34,616 bases of DNA from Methanobacteriota archaeon (GTDB lineage Archaea > Thermoplasmatota > Poseidoniia > Poseidoniales > Poseidoniaceae). The stretch is from contig PBMQ01000020.1 of the NCBI GenBank assembly GCA_002722615.1, positions 26,738-61,353 on the forward strand. The letters are read 5' to 3'. The translations under genes and the position numbers were made by a program. The number at the start of each line of letters is the position of its first letter. The stretch's first letter is position 1. The notes beneath the pieces are model-generated. The model was given only the letters and a program-made list of their open reading frames with translations. It had not been told where the DNA came from and made no database searches. Below, piece by piece: positions 7,690 to 14,979 of the stretch.

Positions 7690-8431
7690 CTTCTCCGTAA
7701 AACCTCCGTTCCCACGCCTTGTGCCGCTGGATCGGTATCTTGTAGTACGGCAAGAATCGCCCTATATAGATGCAAAACTTGTTCAACCAATGCAGAGGCA
7801 ACGGGAGTGGCCTAAGATAATCAATAAACAAGACCACCCTGACGTTGTCTGTCAGGTTGATCGCAAAATGCTCGTAGGTATCGTCGAACACAACGGCCTT
7901 GCCGTTCTTCCATCGATACTCCTTGCCCATCACAGACAACACGCATCCTTTTCCGTCTGTGGGTATATCTACACCAAGGTGCATTCTCAGCACCCCAGAC
8001 CACGGCCCCTCATGGGGTACAAGCATCTTGTTGGAGTCGAGGATGGAGAAGTAGGCCGAAACAAGGTTTTTGTCGCTATCAACAATCTCCATTGTTTTCG
8101 GAAACAACTCACAGTTCCGGTCAAAGCGCACATTGTTCGCCTTGAGAAAGAACATCCTCCACTTGTCGTCATTCGATATATAAACCTGTTCTGGGCTTAT
8201 ATCTTGGAACAACGGAAAGTCCTGCAATCGTTTTCTTACCTGATCAAACTCTCCGCGTATTAGGAAGTAATTTTCTTCCAGCTTCTGAGTGATCGGGAAA
8301 TCCTTGTTGTCAAAGTAAGCTGGGCCTCCTAGCTTGGAGAAACGCCTGAATACAGGGCGTAGCCTGTGCTCTATGTTATTAACAAAGTGATGCCAGCGAT
8401 TGAGGTCAGTAATAGTTTGCCACCCTTCCAT
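7655..8431 (-). CDS. Aspartyl/asparaginyl beta-hydroxylase family dioxygenase
   Basis: A 258-residue Fe(II)/2-oxoglutarate-dependent dioxygenase of the AspH/LpxO type (PF05118). The signature is in the last third: RMHLGVDIP, then LSVMGKEYRWKNGKAVVFDD, TYEHFAINLTDNVRVVLFID and LRP. The first and second metal-binding histidines are 36 residues apart and the second is followed nine residues later by the 2-oxoglutarate-binding arginine, as in AspH. The family hydroxylates protein Asp/Asn side chains or lipid A acyl chains. The frame is open upstream inside the terminase gene; I start at the ATG at 8431, which overlaps the terminase end by 26 bases, with an alternative ATG at 8446 closer to GAGGAAG. 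Finding it inside the packaging operon suggests a virion protein or host envelope as substrate. Confidence 0.82.
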   Translation of the reverse strand: MEGWQTITDLNRWHHFVNNIEHRLRPVFRRFSKLGGPAYFDNKDFPITQKLEENYFLIRGEFDQVRKRLQDFPLFQDISPEQVYISNDDKWRMFFLKANNVRFDRNCELFPKTMEIVDSDKNLVSAYFSILDSNKMLVPHEGPWSGVLRMHLGVDIPTDGKGCVLSVMGKEYRWKNGKAVVFDDTYEHFAINLTDNVRVVLFIDYLRPLPLPLHWLNKFCIYIGRFLPYYKIPIQRHKAWERRFYGEDGIPTKQYSAL

Positions 8432-9914
8432 GCGGGTCGAAGTCATCTTCCTCGTCAGACCTGAGCGCCACAAAGCCGCCCTGCCTGAAGCGAAGAAGTG
8501 CTTGCGTTGAAGAGTCAACAAGGTCGTCGTGCTCCCCCGCAGGGAACGCGGCAAACTCCTCCATGACCTCTTCAGCGAATCTTGTCTCCGGAGCCCACAC
8601 GGTCCCAGAGGCGAACAAGTCAGCAACGGCATTAACCCTTGCTATCTTGTCGTTACCACGCGAGGGGGTGTATTCCGAAACCGGAATCCCCATCGCCCGT
8701 AGCTCAAATATAAGCGGCATCCCTGCCGCCTTTCCTTCCACGATAAATGCATCTGGTTGCATTTCGCTCCACATCTCGTAAGCCGTTTTTTTTAGCTCTG
8801 GGAACTCCAGACGTTCTTTGTAGGCATCCAGTAGGATGACATTCGGCTGTGATACGCCGTCATCGTCGGGGTGATAAAAGACACCCCAAGTTGTGCAGGC
8901 AGAGTAGTCCGCCCGTTGAGTTTTTAAGAAAGCTGTGTCCCATGACTGAATCACGAACTCACATTGCGGAGGATAGTCTTTCTCCCAGACCTTCCACCAT
9001 TCTCTCTTGATAAGTGCGCCCTCTTCGGACGTTGGGTTTTGCTGATACTGCGCGTTCCACTTGGGGGAGGGCAGTTCACTCCGCAGAGCCTCAAGCTCCG
9101 TTTGGCTCCAGAACTCAGGCCACAGGGGTTTCCCTGACGGCATGATGGCTGGAAATTCTATAACCTCCCACTCATCGGAGCCTACCCGTTGAGCAGAAGA
9201 CTTAATAATCTTGCCGGTCAGATCACGCATATGCCAGCGTGTCATTACAATGACGATAGCGCCTCCCGGCTGAAGACGCTGTCGAGGCCCAGATGTGTAC
9301 CAGTCATACGTCCGGTCAAACACCGCTGGGTCTGCTGACTGGCCCTCTTGCTCTGAATGAGGGTCGTCAATAATCAAAAGGTCTGCACCTTTACCTGTTA
9401 CCGCACCGCCAACACCGATAGCGAAGTATTCGCCGTTCTTGTTGGTGCTCCAGCGGCCTGCCGCCTTGGAGTCTGCTCTTAGCTGTAGATTGGGAAAGAC
9501 TTTCTTAAAGTCATCCGAGTCCACAAGGTTTCGGACCTTTCGGCCAAAACCCACAGACAATTCCGCGGTGTGCGCCGTCTGGATAATCTTTTTCTCAGGC
9601 ATCTGGCCTAAGAACCATGCTGGTAACAAGTAAGAGGCAAACTCAGACTTGGTGTGCCGTGGTGGCATATTTACGATAAGGCGCTTCAGTTCGCCTCTGG
9701 CAATGCGCTCAAACGCCTCGGCCATGATCTTGTGGTGTCTGCCCTCAATAAATGCAGGCCACATGTGCTTCACAAAACCCATATAGGTGTTCTGTGCCGC
9801 CTCAACTTCTTTTGCAGTCTTGGCCTTTTCTAGTATTTCTGCGGCTCTTAACCGTACCTCTTCAGGTGCGTCCTGTAGCTTCTTGGCTAGATCGGGCGTA
9901 ATTAAGCCTGACAT
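8406..9914 (-). CDS. terL: Terminase large subunit (packaging ATPase-nuclease)
   Basis: The 502-residue protein has both halves of a terminase. The ATPase has a Walker A-like NMPPRHTKSE at 82-91, Walker B LLIIDDPH around 179-186 and the coupling motif VMTRWH at 223-228. The RNase H-like nuclease has QSWDTAF (Asp326), FIVEGKAAG (Glu393) and EHDDLVDS (Asp463/464). This is the Terminase_6 type. It pumps DNA into the procapsid through the portal and cuts concatemers. Its ATG overlaps the stop of the preceding gene by one base (TAATG). The small subunit gene lies upstream but is separated by two genes and the control region at 12202-12643. Confidence 0.95.
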   Translation of the reverse strand: MSGLITPDLAKKLQDAPEEVRLRAAEILEKAKTAKEVEAAQNTYMGFVKHMWPAFIEGRHHKIMAEAFERIARGELKRLIVNMPPRHTKSEFASYLLPAWFLGQMPEKKIIQTAHTAELSVGFGRKVRNLVDSDDFKKVFPNLQLRADSKAAGRWSTNKNGEYFAIGVGGAVTGKGADLLIIDDPHSEQEGQSADPAVFDRTYDWYTSGPRQRLQPGGAIVIVMTRWHMRDLTGKIIKSSAQRVGSDEWEVIEFPAIMPSGKPLWPEFWSQTELEALRSELPSPKWNAQYQQNPTSEEGALIKREWWKVWEKDYPPQCEFVIQSWDTAFLKTQRADYSACTTWGVFYHPDDDGVSQPNVILLDAYKERLEFPELKKTAYEMWSEMQPDAFIVEGKAAGMPLIFELRAMGIPVSEYTPSRGNDKIARVNAVADLFASGTVWAPETRFAEEVMEEFAAFPAGEHDDLVDSSTQALLRFRQGGFVALRSDEEDDFDPHGRVANYY

Positions 9915-10165
9915 TACGCCATCCGTGCTGTTTTCGTGCGTTTAAACGACCTGTTCTTTGATCTGTTCGCCACCTTCAAGTTGCCCTTCTTGTTAGAGCC
10001 GCCTTTTGCCAGTGGTTTTTTGTGAGCAACATCCTTTCCGTCGCCCTTGGAAACCTTGCCTTCCTTCTCCATCAAGCGCCTAGCGGCCTTCCGCTTATCG
10101 TTGTTTCGGCGCTGTTTTGGCTTGGATTGGTAGTTTTCGTATTCCTTGCGGTAGTTTCGCCTCAT
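9914..10165 (-). CDS. Small basic HNH-like protein
   Basis: An 83-residue, strongly basic protein starting RRNYRKEYENYQSKPKQRRN and containing the conserved block GDGKDVAHKKPLAKGGSNKK followed by NLKVANRSKNRSFKR. The His-Lys-Lys-Pro-Leu and Asn-Leu spacing recalls the HNH beta-beta-alpha metal finger (H...N...N), but there are no zinc cysteines and the usual Asp-His is Ala-His. This family commonly sits beside terL in marine podophages. HNH proteins next to terminase help packaging in several phages, so a packaging role is plausible. The gene overlaps the stop of the 679-residue virion protein as ATGA and ends at the terL ATG, so the three are tightly coupled. Confidence 0.7.
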   Translation of the reverse strand: MRRNYRKEYENYQSKPKQRRNNDKRKAARRLMEKEGKVSKGDGKDVAHKKPLAKGGSNKKGNLKVANRSKNRSFKRTKTARMA

Positions 10166-12201
10166 ATCGTGGTCATCACGCCGCCCCTGCGGAAGAACTC
10201 ATCGTTGTAGGGGCCACTATAAAAGCCAAAATTAGGAGCATAGCTTATAGTGTTGTCTAGACCGCCAACCGGAATATCTCTGAATCCACCAAATTGACGA
10301 CCGCTAAAGTATGGATTTCCGAACTGTTCTCTAAAGGGTGTGGTTGTGGGAGAGGGTCCACCTGCCATGACCCCGGAAAAACCACCGCCTGTCGCGTAGG
10401 GGTTGTAACCTCCGCCGAAACCGCCGCCTTTGCCGCCTCCCCCTCTTCCGCCTTTTCCGCCGCCAGATCTAGGCGGCTGGAATCCACCATATGGGCCAAA
10501 GCCAGTGGAGTATCCAGACATCAGTCCGCGGTTAGGCATGTACTGTTGAGACATGCCATAAGGAGAGCCGAAACCTCCGCCCTTACCGAATCCGCCCATA
10601 CCACTAAAGCCCATCGGATTACTCAGGCCGTAAGGACCGGAAAAAAGTTGATTGCCGGTAATGTACTGCCCGGGCATTCTGTAAAGACCGCCAGACGGAT
10701 ATGTTGAGCCGCCCGAAGATGTACCGCCTCCGCCAGATGTGGTGCCTCCACCACCCCCAGATGTATTGTCTGTTACTGCGTCTGCCCTCGCTTGATACTC
10801 GCTTAGGTCAGAGCCATACGGAACATTCGCAAAACCGCCATCTATAGCAAATGGGCTGTTTGCTCTGTCGATTCCGAGTGAGTTCAGATAGGCTTGATAG
10901 TCGTTACTCTGACCAGTGGCCGCACCACGATCATAAGCGAGTTGCACAAGGTTCCGTCTAAGCTGGTCTTCTGTTAATTGACCAGACTCAAGATTCCTCA
11001 TGTACTGGCCGTATCCGCCTGTGAACTCCCCTGTGGCATCGTCTCGTATACCCCTCGCTGGCCTTCTGCCAAATAACGCTTGAGTCGCCGAAAAAACAGG
11101 GTCGCCCGACTGACTGCCTTGGTAGTACAGACTATCTAGCGGGCCGGCCTCATTAATCAGAACATTCCTAAGGTTGGCAGGGTCGTATGCGCCAGCATTC
11201 AATCGCTGGTTGAAGTAGTCCAGACCGGCTTGACTGGGCGATCTGTTAAAAAGCTCTCGGTAATACTGATTAAGCAGGGTGTTGTAATTTGTTGGGCTGA
11301 AACCACCGTCTCCCCCCGAAGAGCTTGCTGAACTGCCACCTCCAGCACCCCCGGTGCTTCCGGACCCTCCAGTACCTCCAGCATTTCCAGTATCTCCGGC
11401 GCCTGCGCTTGAACCTGCACTACCTCCAGAGTCTCCAGTGCCAGAAGTGTCAGCAGTGCTGGCATCTCCAGCAGTGTCCTGCTGAGCAGAATTCGCTTCT
11501 AGTTCGCTTAAAATAGATTCGTAATTCTGCGCCGAACCAGAATTGACCGCCTGAAAGATCTTCTCACCGTAAAAATCTAGTGCTTCACTGTCAGCATCTC
11601 GTCCAAAATATTGACGAAAAAGCTCATTAGCATGTTCTTTTGCTCGGTTTCTTTGAGCTAACCGCGCCGCGCCGGAACTGCCCCCGTCTCCGTAAATGGT
11701 ATTGAAAATGCTTTGGTAGGCACCGAATGTGTCTTGGTTTTGGCTGGGCGTTGAGGATGGTGATGGATCCTGAGCAGGTTCCGACTCGCTTTCTTTAAAT
11801 TTTGCCTTGTAACTGTAATTGACGGGTCGAACGTCAAAGGAAGTGACGGTGCCGTCGGGATTTGCGAAATACTGCTTATCGCCAATCCGCGTAGTCTGAG
11901 AACTTTGAGGGAGTCTGTATAAGTTGCCTTCCGAGTCCGTAACGCTACGGCCTCCGCTGTTCAACATGTTTTGGCGAACGCGCTCCAAGTCAGACATGTT
12001 GCGCGGGTCTTCCTCATAAATGCCGAATGTAGGGTCGTATGTTGTACCACCGCCCAGCAATGCGGAAAACTCTGCCGGAGACAGGGTCTGCCCGGAGCCG
12101 GGAAGCGCCACCAACCCACTAAGCGCACTGCGCCGTCGATAAATCTCAGGGTCTATTTCCGCCAAGGCTGATGGGCTTACATAATCACTGTATTCGGCCA
12201 T
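10162..12201 (-). CDS. Large virion protein with DUF4214-like repeats and glycine-rich tail
   Basis: The first gene of the late operon encodes 679 residues in clear zones. Three modules of the DUF4214 kind appear: about 192-235 (LFRQYFGRDADSEALDFYGE), 306-352 (YYRELFNRSPSQAGLDYFNQ) and a more diverged one at 372-425 starting ALFGRRPARG. The first two are separated by a Gly/Ser/Ala/Thr linker at about 247-300. The C-terminal 200 residues are extremely rich in Gly, Phe, Tyr and Pro, with short repeats like GFGPYGGFQ and GGGKGGRGGGGKGG. DUF4214 occurs in large surface and virion proteins of marine bacteria and phages; its function is unknown. The Gly-rich tail suggests a flexible or fibrous virion part. 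GGAGG lies before the ATG. Confidence 0.75.
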   Translation of the reverse strand: MAEYSDYVSPSALAEIDPEIYRRRSALSGLVALPGSGQTLSPAEFSALLGGGTTYDPTFGIYEEDPRNMSDLERVRQNMLNSGGRSVTDSEGNLYRLPQSSQTTRIGDKQYFANPDGTVTSFDVRPVNYSYKAKFKESESEPAQDPSPSSTPSQNQDTFGAYQSIFNTIYGDGGSSGAARLAQRNRAKEHANELFRQYFGRDADSEALDFYGEKIFQAVNSGSAQNYESILSELEANSAQQDTAGDASTADTSGTGDSGGSAGSSAGAGDTGNAGGTGGSGSTGGAGGGSSASSSGGDGGFSPTNYNTLLNQYYRELFNRSPSQAGLDYFNQRLNAGAYDPANLRNVLINEAGPLDSLYYQGSQSGDPVFSATQALFGRRPARGIRDDATGEFTGGYGQYMRNLESGQLTEDQLRRNLVQLAYDRGAATGQSNDYQAYLNSLGIDRANSPFAIDGGFANVPYGSDLSEYQARADAVTDNTSGGGGGTTSGGGGTSSGGSTYPSGGLYRMPGQYITGNQLFSGPYGLSNPMGFSGMGGFGKGGGFGSPYGMSQQYMPNRGLMSGYSTGFGPYGGFQPPRSGGGKGGRGGGGKGGGFGGGYNPYATGGGFSGVMAGGPSPTTTPFREQFGNPYFSGRQFGGFRDIPVGGLDNTISYAPNFGFYSGPYNDEFFRRGGVMTTI

Positions 12202-12240
12202 TAACAGCCTCCTTAGTTCGGAAAAAAAGGGTAAATCCCC

Positions 12241-12362
12241 CTAGGAATGTACTAGCTCTAGGAAGTTTCTAGCTAGAAACCACCCATAAACAAAAACTTA
12301 GTAACTTACTAGGCCAGAACAGTCCTAGTGCTAGGAGATTTCTAGATCTAGAACCTTACTAG
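12241..12362. repeat. Array of 15-bp CTAG palindromes in the late leader
   Basis: Eleven CTAG tetramers occur in 122 bases. They form imperfect palindromes of the form CTAG-7-CTAG: CTAGGAATGTACTAG at 12241, CTAGGAAGTTTCTAG at 12258, CTAGGAGATTTCTAG at 12331 and CTAGAACCTTACTAG at 12348, with two weaker copies (TTAGTAACTTACTAG at 12298 and CCAGAACAGTCCTAG at 12314). Neighbouring copies are 16-17 bases apart. The array starts about 20 bases downstream of the predicted transcription start of the late operon and ends 40 bases before its first gene. It could be a multi-site operator, iterons, or a string of RNA hairpins. Matching sites occur at 23023-23090. Confidence 0.8.
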
Positions 12363-12387
12363 GTAGAAATACCCCCGGATTGTACAG

Positions 12388-12416
12388 AATATAACCCCTT
12401 GACAGTAACATGTCTA
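12388..12416 (-). promoter_or_regulatory. Predicted sigma70-type promoter of the late operon
   Basis: On the minus strand TAGACA (12411-12416) and TATATT (12388-12393) are separated by exactly 17 bases, each matching the consensus at five of six positions. Phased A-tracts lie just upstream and the CTAG palindrome array just downstream. The predicted start is near 12381, giving a leader of about 180 bases before the 679-residue protein gene. Confidence 0.6.
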
Positions 12417-12428
12417 CAGTTAGACGGG

Positions 12429-12475
12429 TTTTTTGGCCGATTTTTTGTTAATTTTTGGCATTTTGGTCAAATTTT
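12429..12475. promoter_or_regulatory. Phased A/T-tracts, probably curved DNA or UP element
   Basis: Five T-runs of four to six bases start at 12429, 12441, 12452, 12461 and 12472, on average about 10.8 bases apart, close to one helical turn. On the minus strand these are A-tracts directly upstream of the predicted -35 box at 12411-12416, the place where UP elements and intrinsic bends stimulate promoters. They could also serve as an easily melted part of an origin. Confidence 0.55.
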
Positions 12476-12643
12476 GCAGAAATATAGGGGGGTATGGGGC
12501 TCCTAAGGCGATTTCCCATGAAAAAACCCCCGATTAGACAGTGTGACAGTGAGACAAAGTTCAAAATTAGCTCATTTTTTGAGCGGATCACTATGTATAT
12601 AGAAGCGACATGGCCTCGAGCTACAGGGGGGGTGGGGGTCGCT
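12476..12643. other. Non-coding gap after the small terminase gene
   Basis: No convincing gene is present. The gap holds two guanine-rich patches on the plus strand (12487-12499 and 12626-12638) and a weak hairpin (GCTCA 12570-12574 with TGAGC 12580-12584) that on the minus strand is followed by TAATTTTG and might end the small terminase transcript. A packaging start site is possible here because it borders terS, but nothing in the sequence proves it. Confidence 0.35.
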
Positions 12644-13138
12644 TCAATGGATGTCCACAGTATCTGGCCGATCCCGGGAAAACTCGAGATCGTCTACGTC
12701 TGACGTGTCATCAGCAGTGGCTGAGTCGAGCATCGCATCGAGTTCGGCGAGCAGGTCAGCCGATGACCGCACGTCGACCTCAGCTGTCAGTTCGACAAAG
12801 GCGCCGGATGCGCGGCCCAGTAGCTCCAGAGCGCGGAGCCTGCCGCTATCCTGAGGGCTGGCAGTGAGCGCGAGGTCTCGCAGATGCTTCCTGACCATCT
12901 CACGGTCAGAGAGTGCAGAAGCAACCATACCGGCCTCTCTAGCGCGTATCAGCTGGTCATACCTTGACTTTACCTTGCGTGACCCAGCGAGCCTACTCGC
13001 TCTCTCATGCACGCTCTTGGCCTTGGCCTCCGGCCCCACGTCGAACGCTTCCCGATAGGCGTCAGACTGAGACATACCGCTAGCCCACGCCCGACAGAAG
13101 TGAAGCTGTTTGCTTGTGAGTTCCTTGTCGTCTGCCAT
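12644..13138 (-). CDS. terS: Terminase small subunit
   Basis: A 164-residue DNA-recognition subunit of the packaging motor. The N-terminal block LTSKQLHFCRAWASGMSQSD followed by AYREAF is the helix-turn-helix opening of the Terminase_2 family, followed by SVHERASRLAGSRKVKSRYD. The middle is a helical oligomerisation region and the C-terminus is acidic (DSATADDTSDVDD), as usual for the part contacting the large subunit. AGGAGCACTC precedes the ATG. Unlike the common terS-terL tandem, terL lies 2.7 kb further along, beyond the late promoter region and two genes. The coding region is visibly more GC-rich than the flanking control DNA. Confidence 0.85.
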   Translation of the reverse strand: MADDKELTSKQLHFCRAWASGMSQSDAYREAFDVGPEAKAKSVHERASRLAGSRKVKSRYDQLIRAREAGMVASALSDREMVRKHLRDLALTASPQDSGRLRALELLGRASGAFVELTAEVDVRSSADLLAELDAMLDSATADDTSDVDDLEFSRDRPDTVDIH

Positions 13139-13506
13139 GAGTGCTCCTATAAACTTGTTGCCTGCAAGGGGTCTGCAGATCGTAACCTAGAATTTACTTT
13201 AACTATAGCCCCTAAATGCACTCGGTTGTAACTTCCGATTAAATACCTAAAACGGCCTCTGAGCGACATTAAGACATGACTAGGGGTATGACATGGCTCT
13301 TGATAACATGTCTCACAGAGCCATACAGAGCCTCTGAGGGCATGTTCAACTGCAATTAAATGCTCTGAAACGCACTAAAAAGTCGTCACTAAATCACGCT
13401 TACAGGCCGAACTTAAAGTAGATTCTAGGTCTATCAGCTGTACGTTTTCGCGTAGGTATATAAAAGGCACCATGACTTCAGTGGTATTATTTCACACAAT
13501 GCTTCA
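13139..13506. other. Divergent non-coding control region
   Basis: No gene is supported here between terS (minus) and the early operon (plus). It contains an inverted repeat with eight-base arms (ATGGCTCT at 13293-13300 and AGAGCCAT at 13317-13324, 16-base spacer), a direct repeat GCCTCTGAG (13255-13263 and 13330-13338), and a single CTAGAA half-site at 13187. Several CATG-centred words lie around 13275-13345. A TAACAAGTT-like sequence at 13150-13160 lies just before the terS ribosome binding site. The spread of repeats suits an operator or origin region, without firm proof. Confidence 0.45.
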
Positions 13507-13536
13507 TGTCAACTTGTCATCAGATAGCCTTATAAT
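13507..13536 (+). promoter_or_regulatory. Predicted promoter of the early operon
   Basis: A perfect -10 box TATAAT lies at 13531-13536. The best -35 is the weak TGTCAA at 13507-13512, 18 bases upstream. Between them is CAACTTGTCA (13510-13519), a relative of the dispersed TAACTTGTTA motif, so a regulator bound there would overlap the promoter. The transcript would begin near 13543 and carry a leader of about 65 bases with two copies of AATATTACC. Confidence 0.5.
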
Positions 13537-13586
13537 CCGCTCACGGGCCGACGGTACCCATGTAAATATTACCGTTAATATTACCA

Positions 13587-13602
13587 ATCCTGTAGGAGGG
13601 AT
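13587..13602 (+). promoter_or_regulatory. Conserved translation-initiation module, copy 1
   Basis: ATCCTGTAGGAGGGAT is identical to copies at 14958 and 17578. It contains the Shine-Dalgarno TAGGAGG, and its ends ATCC and GGAT can pair, placing the ribosome binding site in an eight-base loop. It decides the start of the next gene (ATG at 13607). Confidence 0.7.
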
Positions 13603-13606
13603 TTGC

Positions 13607-14008
13607 ATGCGAAAAATCGAGACTGAAATGAACGCCGCGGTCATGCTTGGGCGTGACTGGACTCAGGCCAACACCAGCACCAAAAGGATATACGGCGCCG
13701 ATGCGAAGGTGGGCGTATACCTTCATGACAATCACATTGCTACGGTCTGGAATGCCTGCGATGGCCGTGATCGCTGGACCGTCGAGGTCAACACCCGCAC
13801 GCTGAGTGAGTATCCGACGCGCACCACCATGTCGCGGCTACGCGCTCTGGGCGCCGATGTCTGCACGCGCAAAGGTCAGGTCATGCTCGACGGGGAGGCC
13901 TTGTGCGACGTGCTCGTCTCACCTATCAAGCACTACACCCGACCATCGATGCTCACCGGCGACGGCGGCGTGATCGTGCTCGACGAGATTGGAGGTAACG
14001 ACTTGTGA
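13607..14008 (+). CDS. Conserved early phage protein, 133 residues
   Basis: The protein begins MRKIETEMNAAVMLGRDWTQ, followed by ANTSTKR, an opening I associate with a small conserved family in phages where a Lys-Ile-Glu helix is followed by a W-x-x-x-N-T motif. The middle (VGVYLHDNHIATVW) reads like a beta-hairpin core and the remainder ends near the stop codon in VLDEIGGNDL. The frame is open back to 13472, but the internal ATG is chosen because TAGGAGGG stands before it and the predicted promoter lies inside the longer frame. It is first in the early operon and overlaps the next gene by four bases (GTGA). Function unknown; its position suggests early host interaction or a partner of the following set. 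Confidence 0.7.
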   Translation: MRKIETEMNAAVMLGRDWTQANTSTKRIYGADAKVGVYLHDNHIATVWNACDGRDRWTVEVNTRTLSEYPTRTTMSRLRALGADVCTRKGQVMLDGEALCDVLVSPIKHYTRPSMLTGDGGVIVLDEIGGNDL

Positions 14009-14958
14009 GTACATTCATCGAGAACCTATCAAACAACATGTTATTGCTACCCGTTTCGATGGGGCGTATCCAGTTGGAGGTGAAGACTAAAAAGGGCGCC
14101 GATGCGATCAAATCCGCGCTGGGTGTCGCTGAGGGTGTCCGCGCTGGCGGCACCATCGGTGCGCTGGGCGCGATGACTGATCTAGCCGCTGAGTTGATCA
14201 ACCGCCCCTATGGCCACGCACGCACATACACTTACACCCGCACGCTCGCCGCCGCTGTCCGCGGTCATCGCATCGTGACCACTACCCGCACGCCTGAGCA
14301 CCTGACCCGCTATGCTGAGTTCAGGCACGCAATGAACAGCGGTATCGAAGAATTCATGCCGCAGTATGAGACGTACTACAAAAGCACCAATGGCATTGCC
14401 GACATGGGCTCCAGTCAGATCAAGATCCCGCACCCTGACGCCGTGCGCGAGAAGGCCTATATCAACATCGGCGTACCCCAGCAGATCCGGCCTACTGACC
14501 TCGATGGTATGAATCTCCCCGCCGGTCTGGCCGCTGACATTGCCGCACGCACTGACGCCCACATCATGCAACAGGCAGAGGCCGCGAAGACCGCCGCCGT
14601 CGAGGAGTTGGCAAAGGCCGTCGATAACATCGAGAAACAGTTGACCTCAGGCAAACGGCTCCACGACTCGCTGATCTCGAACGCACAGAATGCATCCCGC
14701 AACCTGCGCGAGTTCACCGACTCATTCGACAACGACCCCCGCCTGATCGAGGCCTGCGATATTGTCGACGACCGCATCGCGTCATCTACCCTTGAACAGG
14801 TTAAAAACAGTGAGACGTTGCGCTCTCAGGCGGTCCGCGCCGCGTCTACTGCAAGCAAATCCCTCAAGCGAGTCGCATCGGCCCCCGCCGTGTCCGCACC
14901 CGCTGAGGTTGGCACCATCATCACCGGCGACTCACTGCTCGCTGACTTAATCGACTGA
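14005..14958 (+). CDS. Unknown helical protein coupled to the MoxR/VWA pair (DUF3150-like by context)
   Basis: This 317-residue protein has no motif I can name. The N-terminus holds LLLPVSMGRIQLEVKTKKGA, followed by a predicted helical hairpin. From about residue 180 to 290 it is nearly all helix and rich in Ala, Asp, Glu and Lys (EELAKAVDNIEKQLTSGKRL), suggesting a coiled coil. The start is GTG overlapping the previous stop, with GGAGGT nine bases before. It directly precedes a MoxR-type ATPase and a VWA protein. Phage and plasmid sets of CobS-like ATPase plus CobT-like VWA protein often carry a third, helical DUF3150 protein, which this resembles in size, order and shape; sequence similarity was not tested. 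A substrate adaptor or target of the ATPase is my inference. Confidence 0.7.
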   Translation: MSTFIENLSNNMLLLPVSMGRIQLEVKTKKGADAIKSALGVAEGVRAGGTIGALGAMTDLAAELINRPYGHARTYTYTRTLAAAVRGHRIVTTTRTPEHLTRYAEFRHAMNSGIEEFMPQYETYYKSTNGIADMGSSQIKIPHPDAVREKAYINIGVPQQIRPTDLDGMNLPAGLAADIAARTDAHIMQQAEAAKTAAVEELAKAVDNIEKQLTSGKRLHDSLISNAQNASRNLREFTDSFDNDPRLIEACDIVDDRIASSTLEQVKNSETLRSQAVRAASTASKSLKRVASAPAVSAPAEVGTIITGDSLLADLID

Positions 14959-14973
14959 TCCTGTAGGAGGGAT
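14958..14973 (+). promoter_or_regulatory. Conserved translation-initiation module, copy 2
   Basis: Identical 16-mer ATCCTGTAGGAGGGAT, starting at the last base of the preceding stop codon and ending six bases before the ATG of the AAA+ ATPase gene. The same ATCC/GGAT pairing can display the ribosome binding site in a loop. Confidence 0.7.
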
Positions 14974-14979
14974 ATCACA

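Noticed and set aside
12241-12362. CTAG repeats as a CRISPR array
   Set aside because: Units are 15-bp palindromes at 16-17 bp steps with no spacers of constant length and no cas genes; the Cas4-like nuclease belongs to the recombination cassette.
12399-12430. Plus-strand TTGACA at 12399 as a promoter
   Set aside because: No -10 box lies 16-19 bases downstream and the nearest plus genes are over 1 kb away; the opposite strand has a much better promoter.
12487-12638. Guanine runs as a G-quadruplex
   Set aside because: Only two long runs occur at each patch, so a four-run intramolecular structure is not supported.
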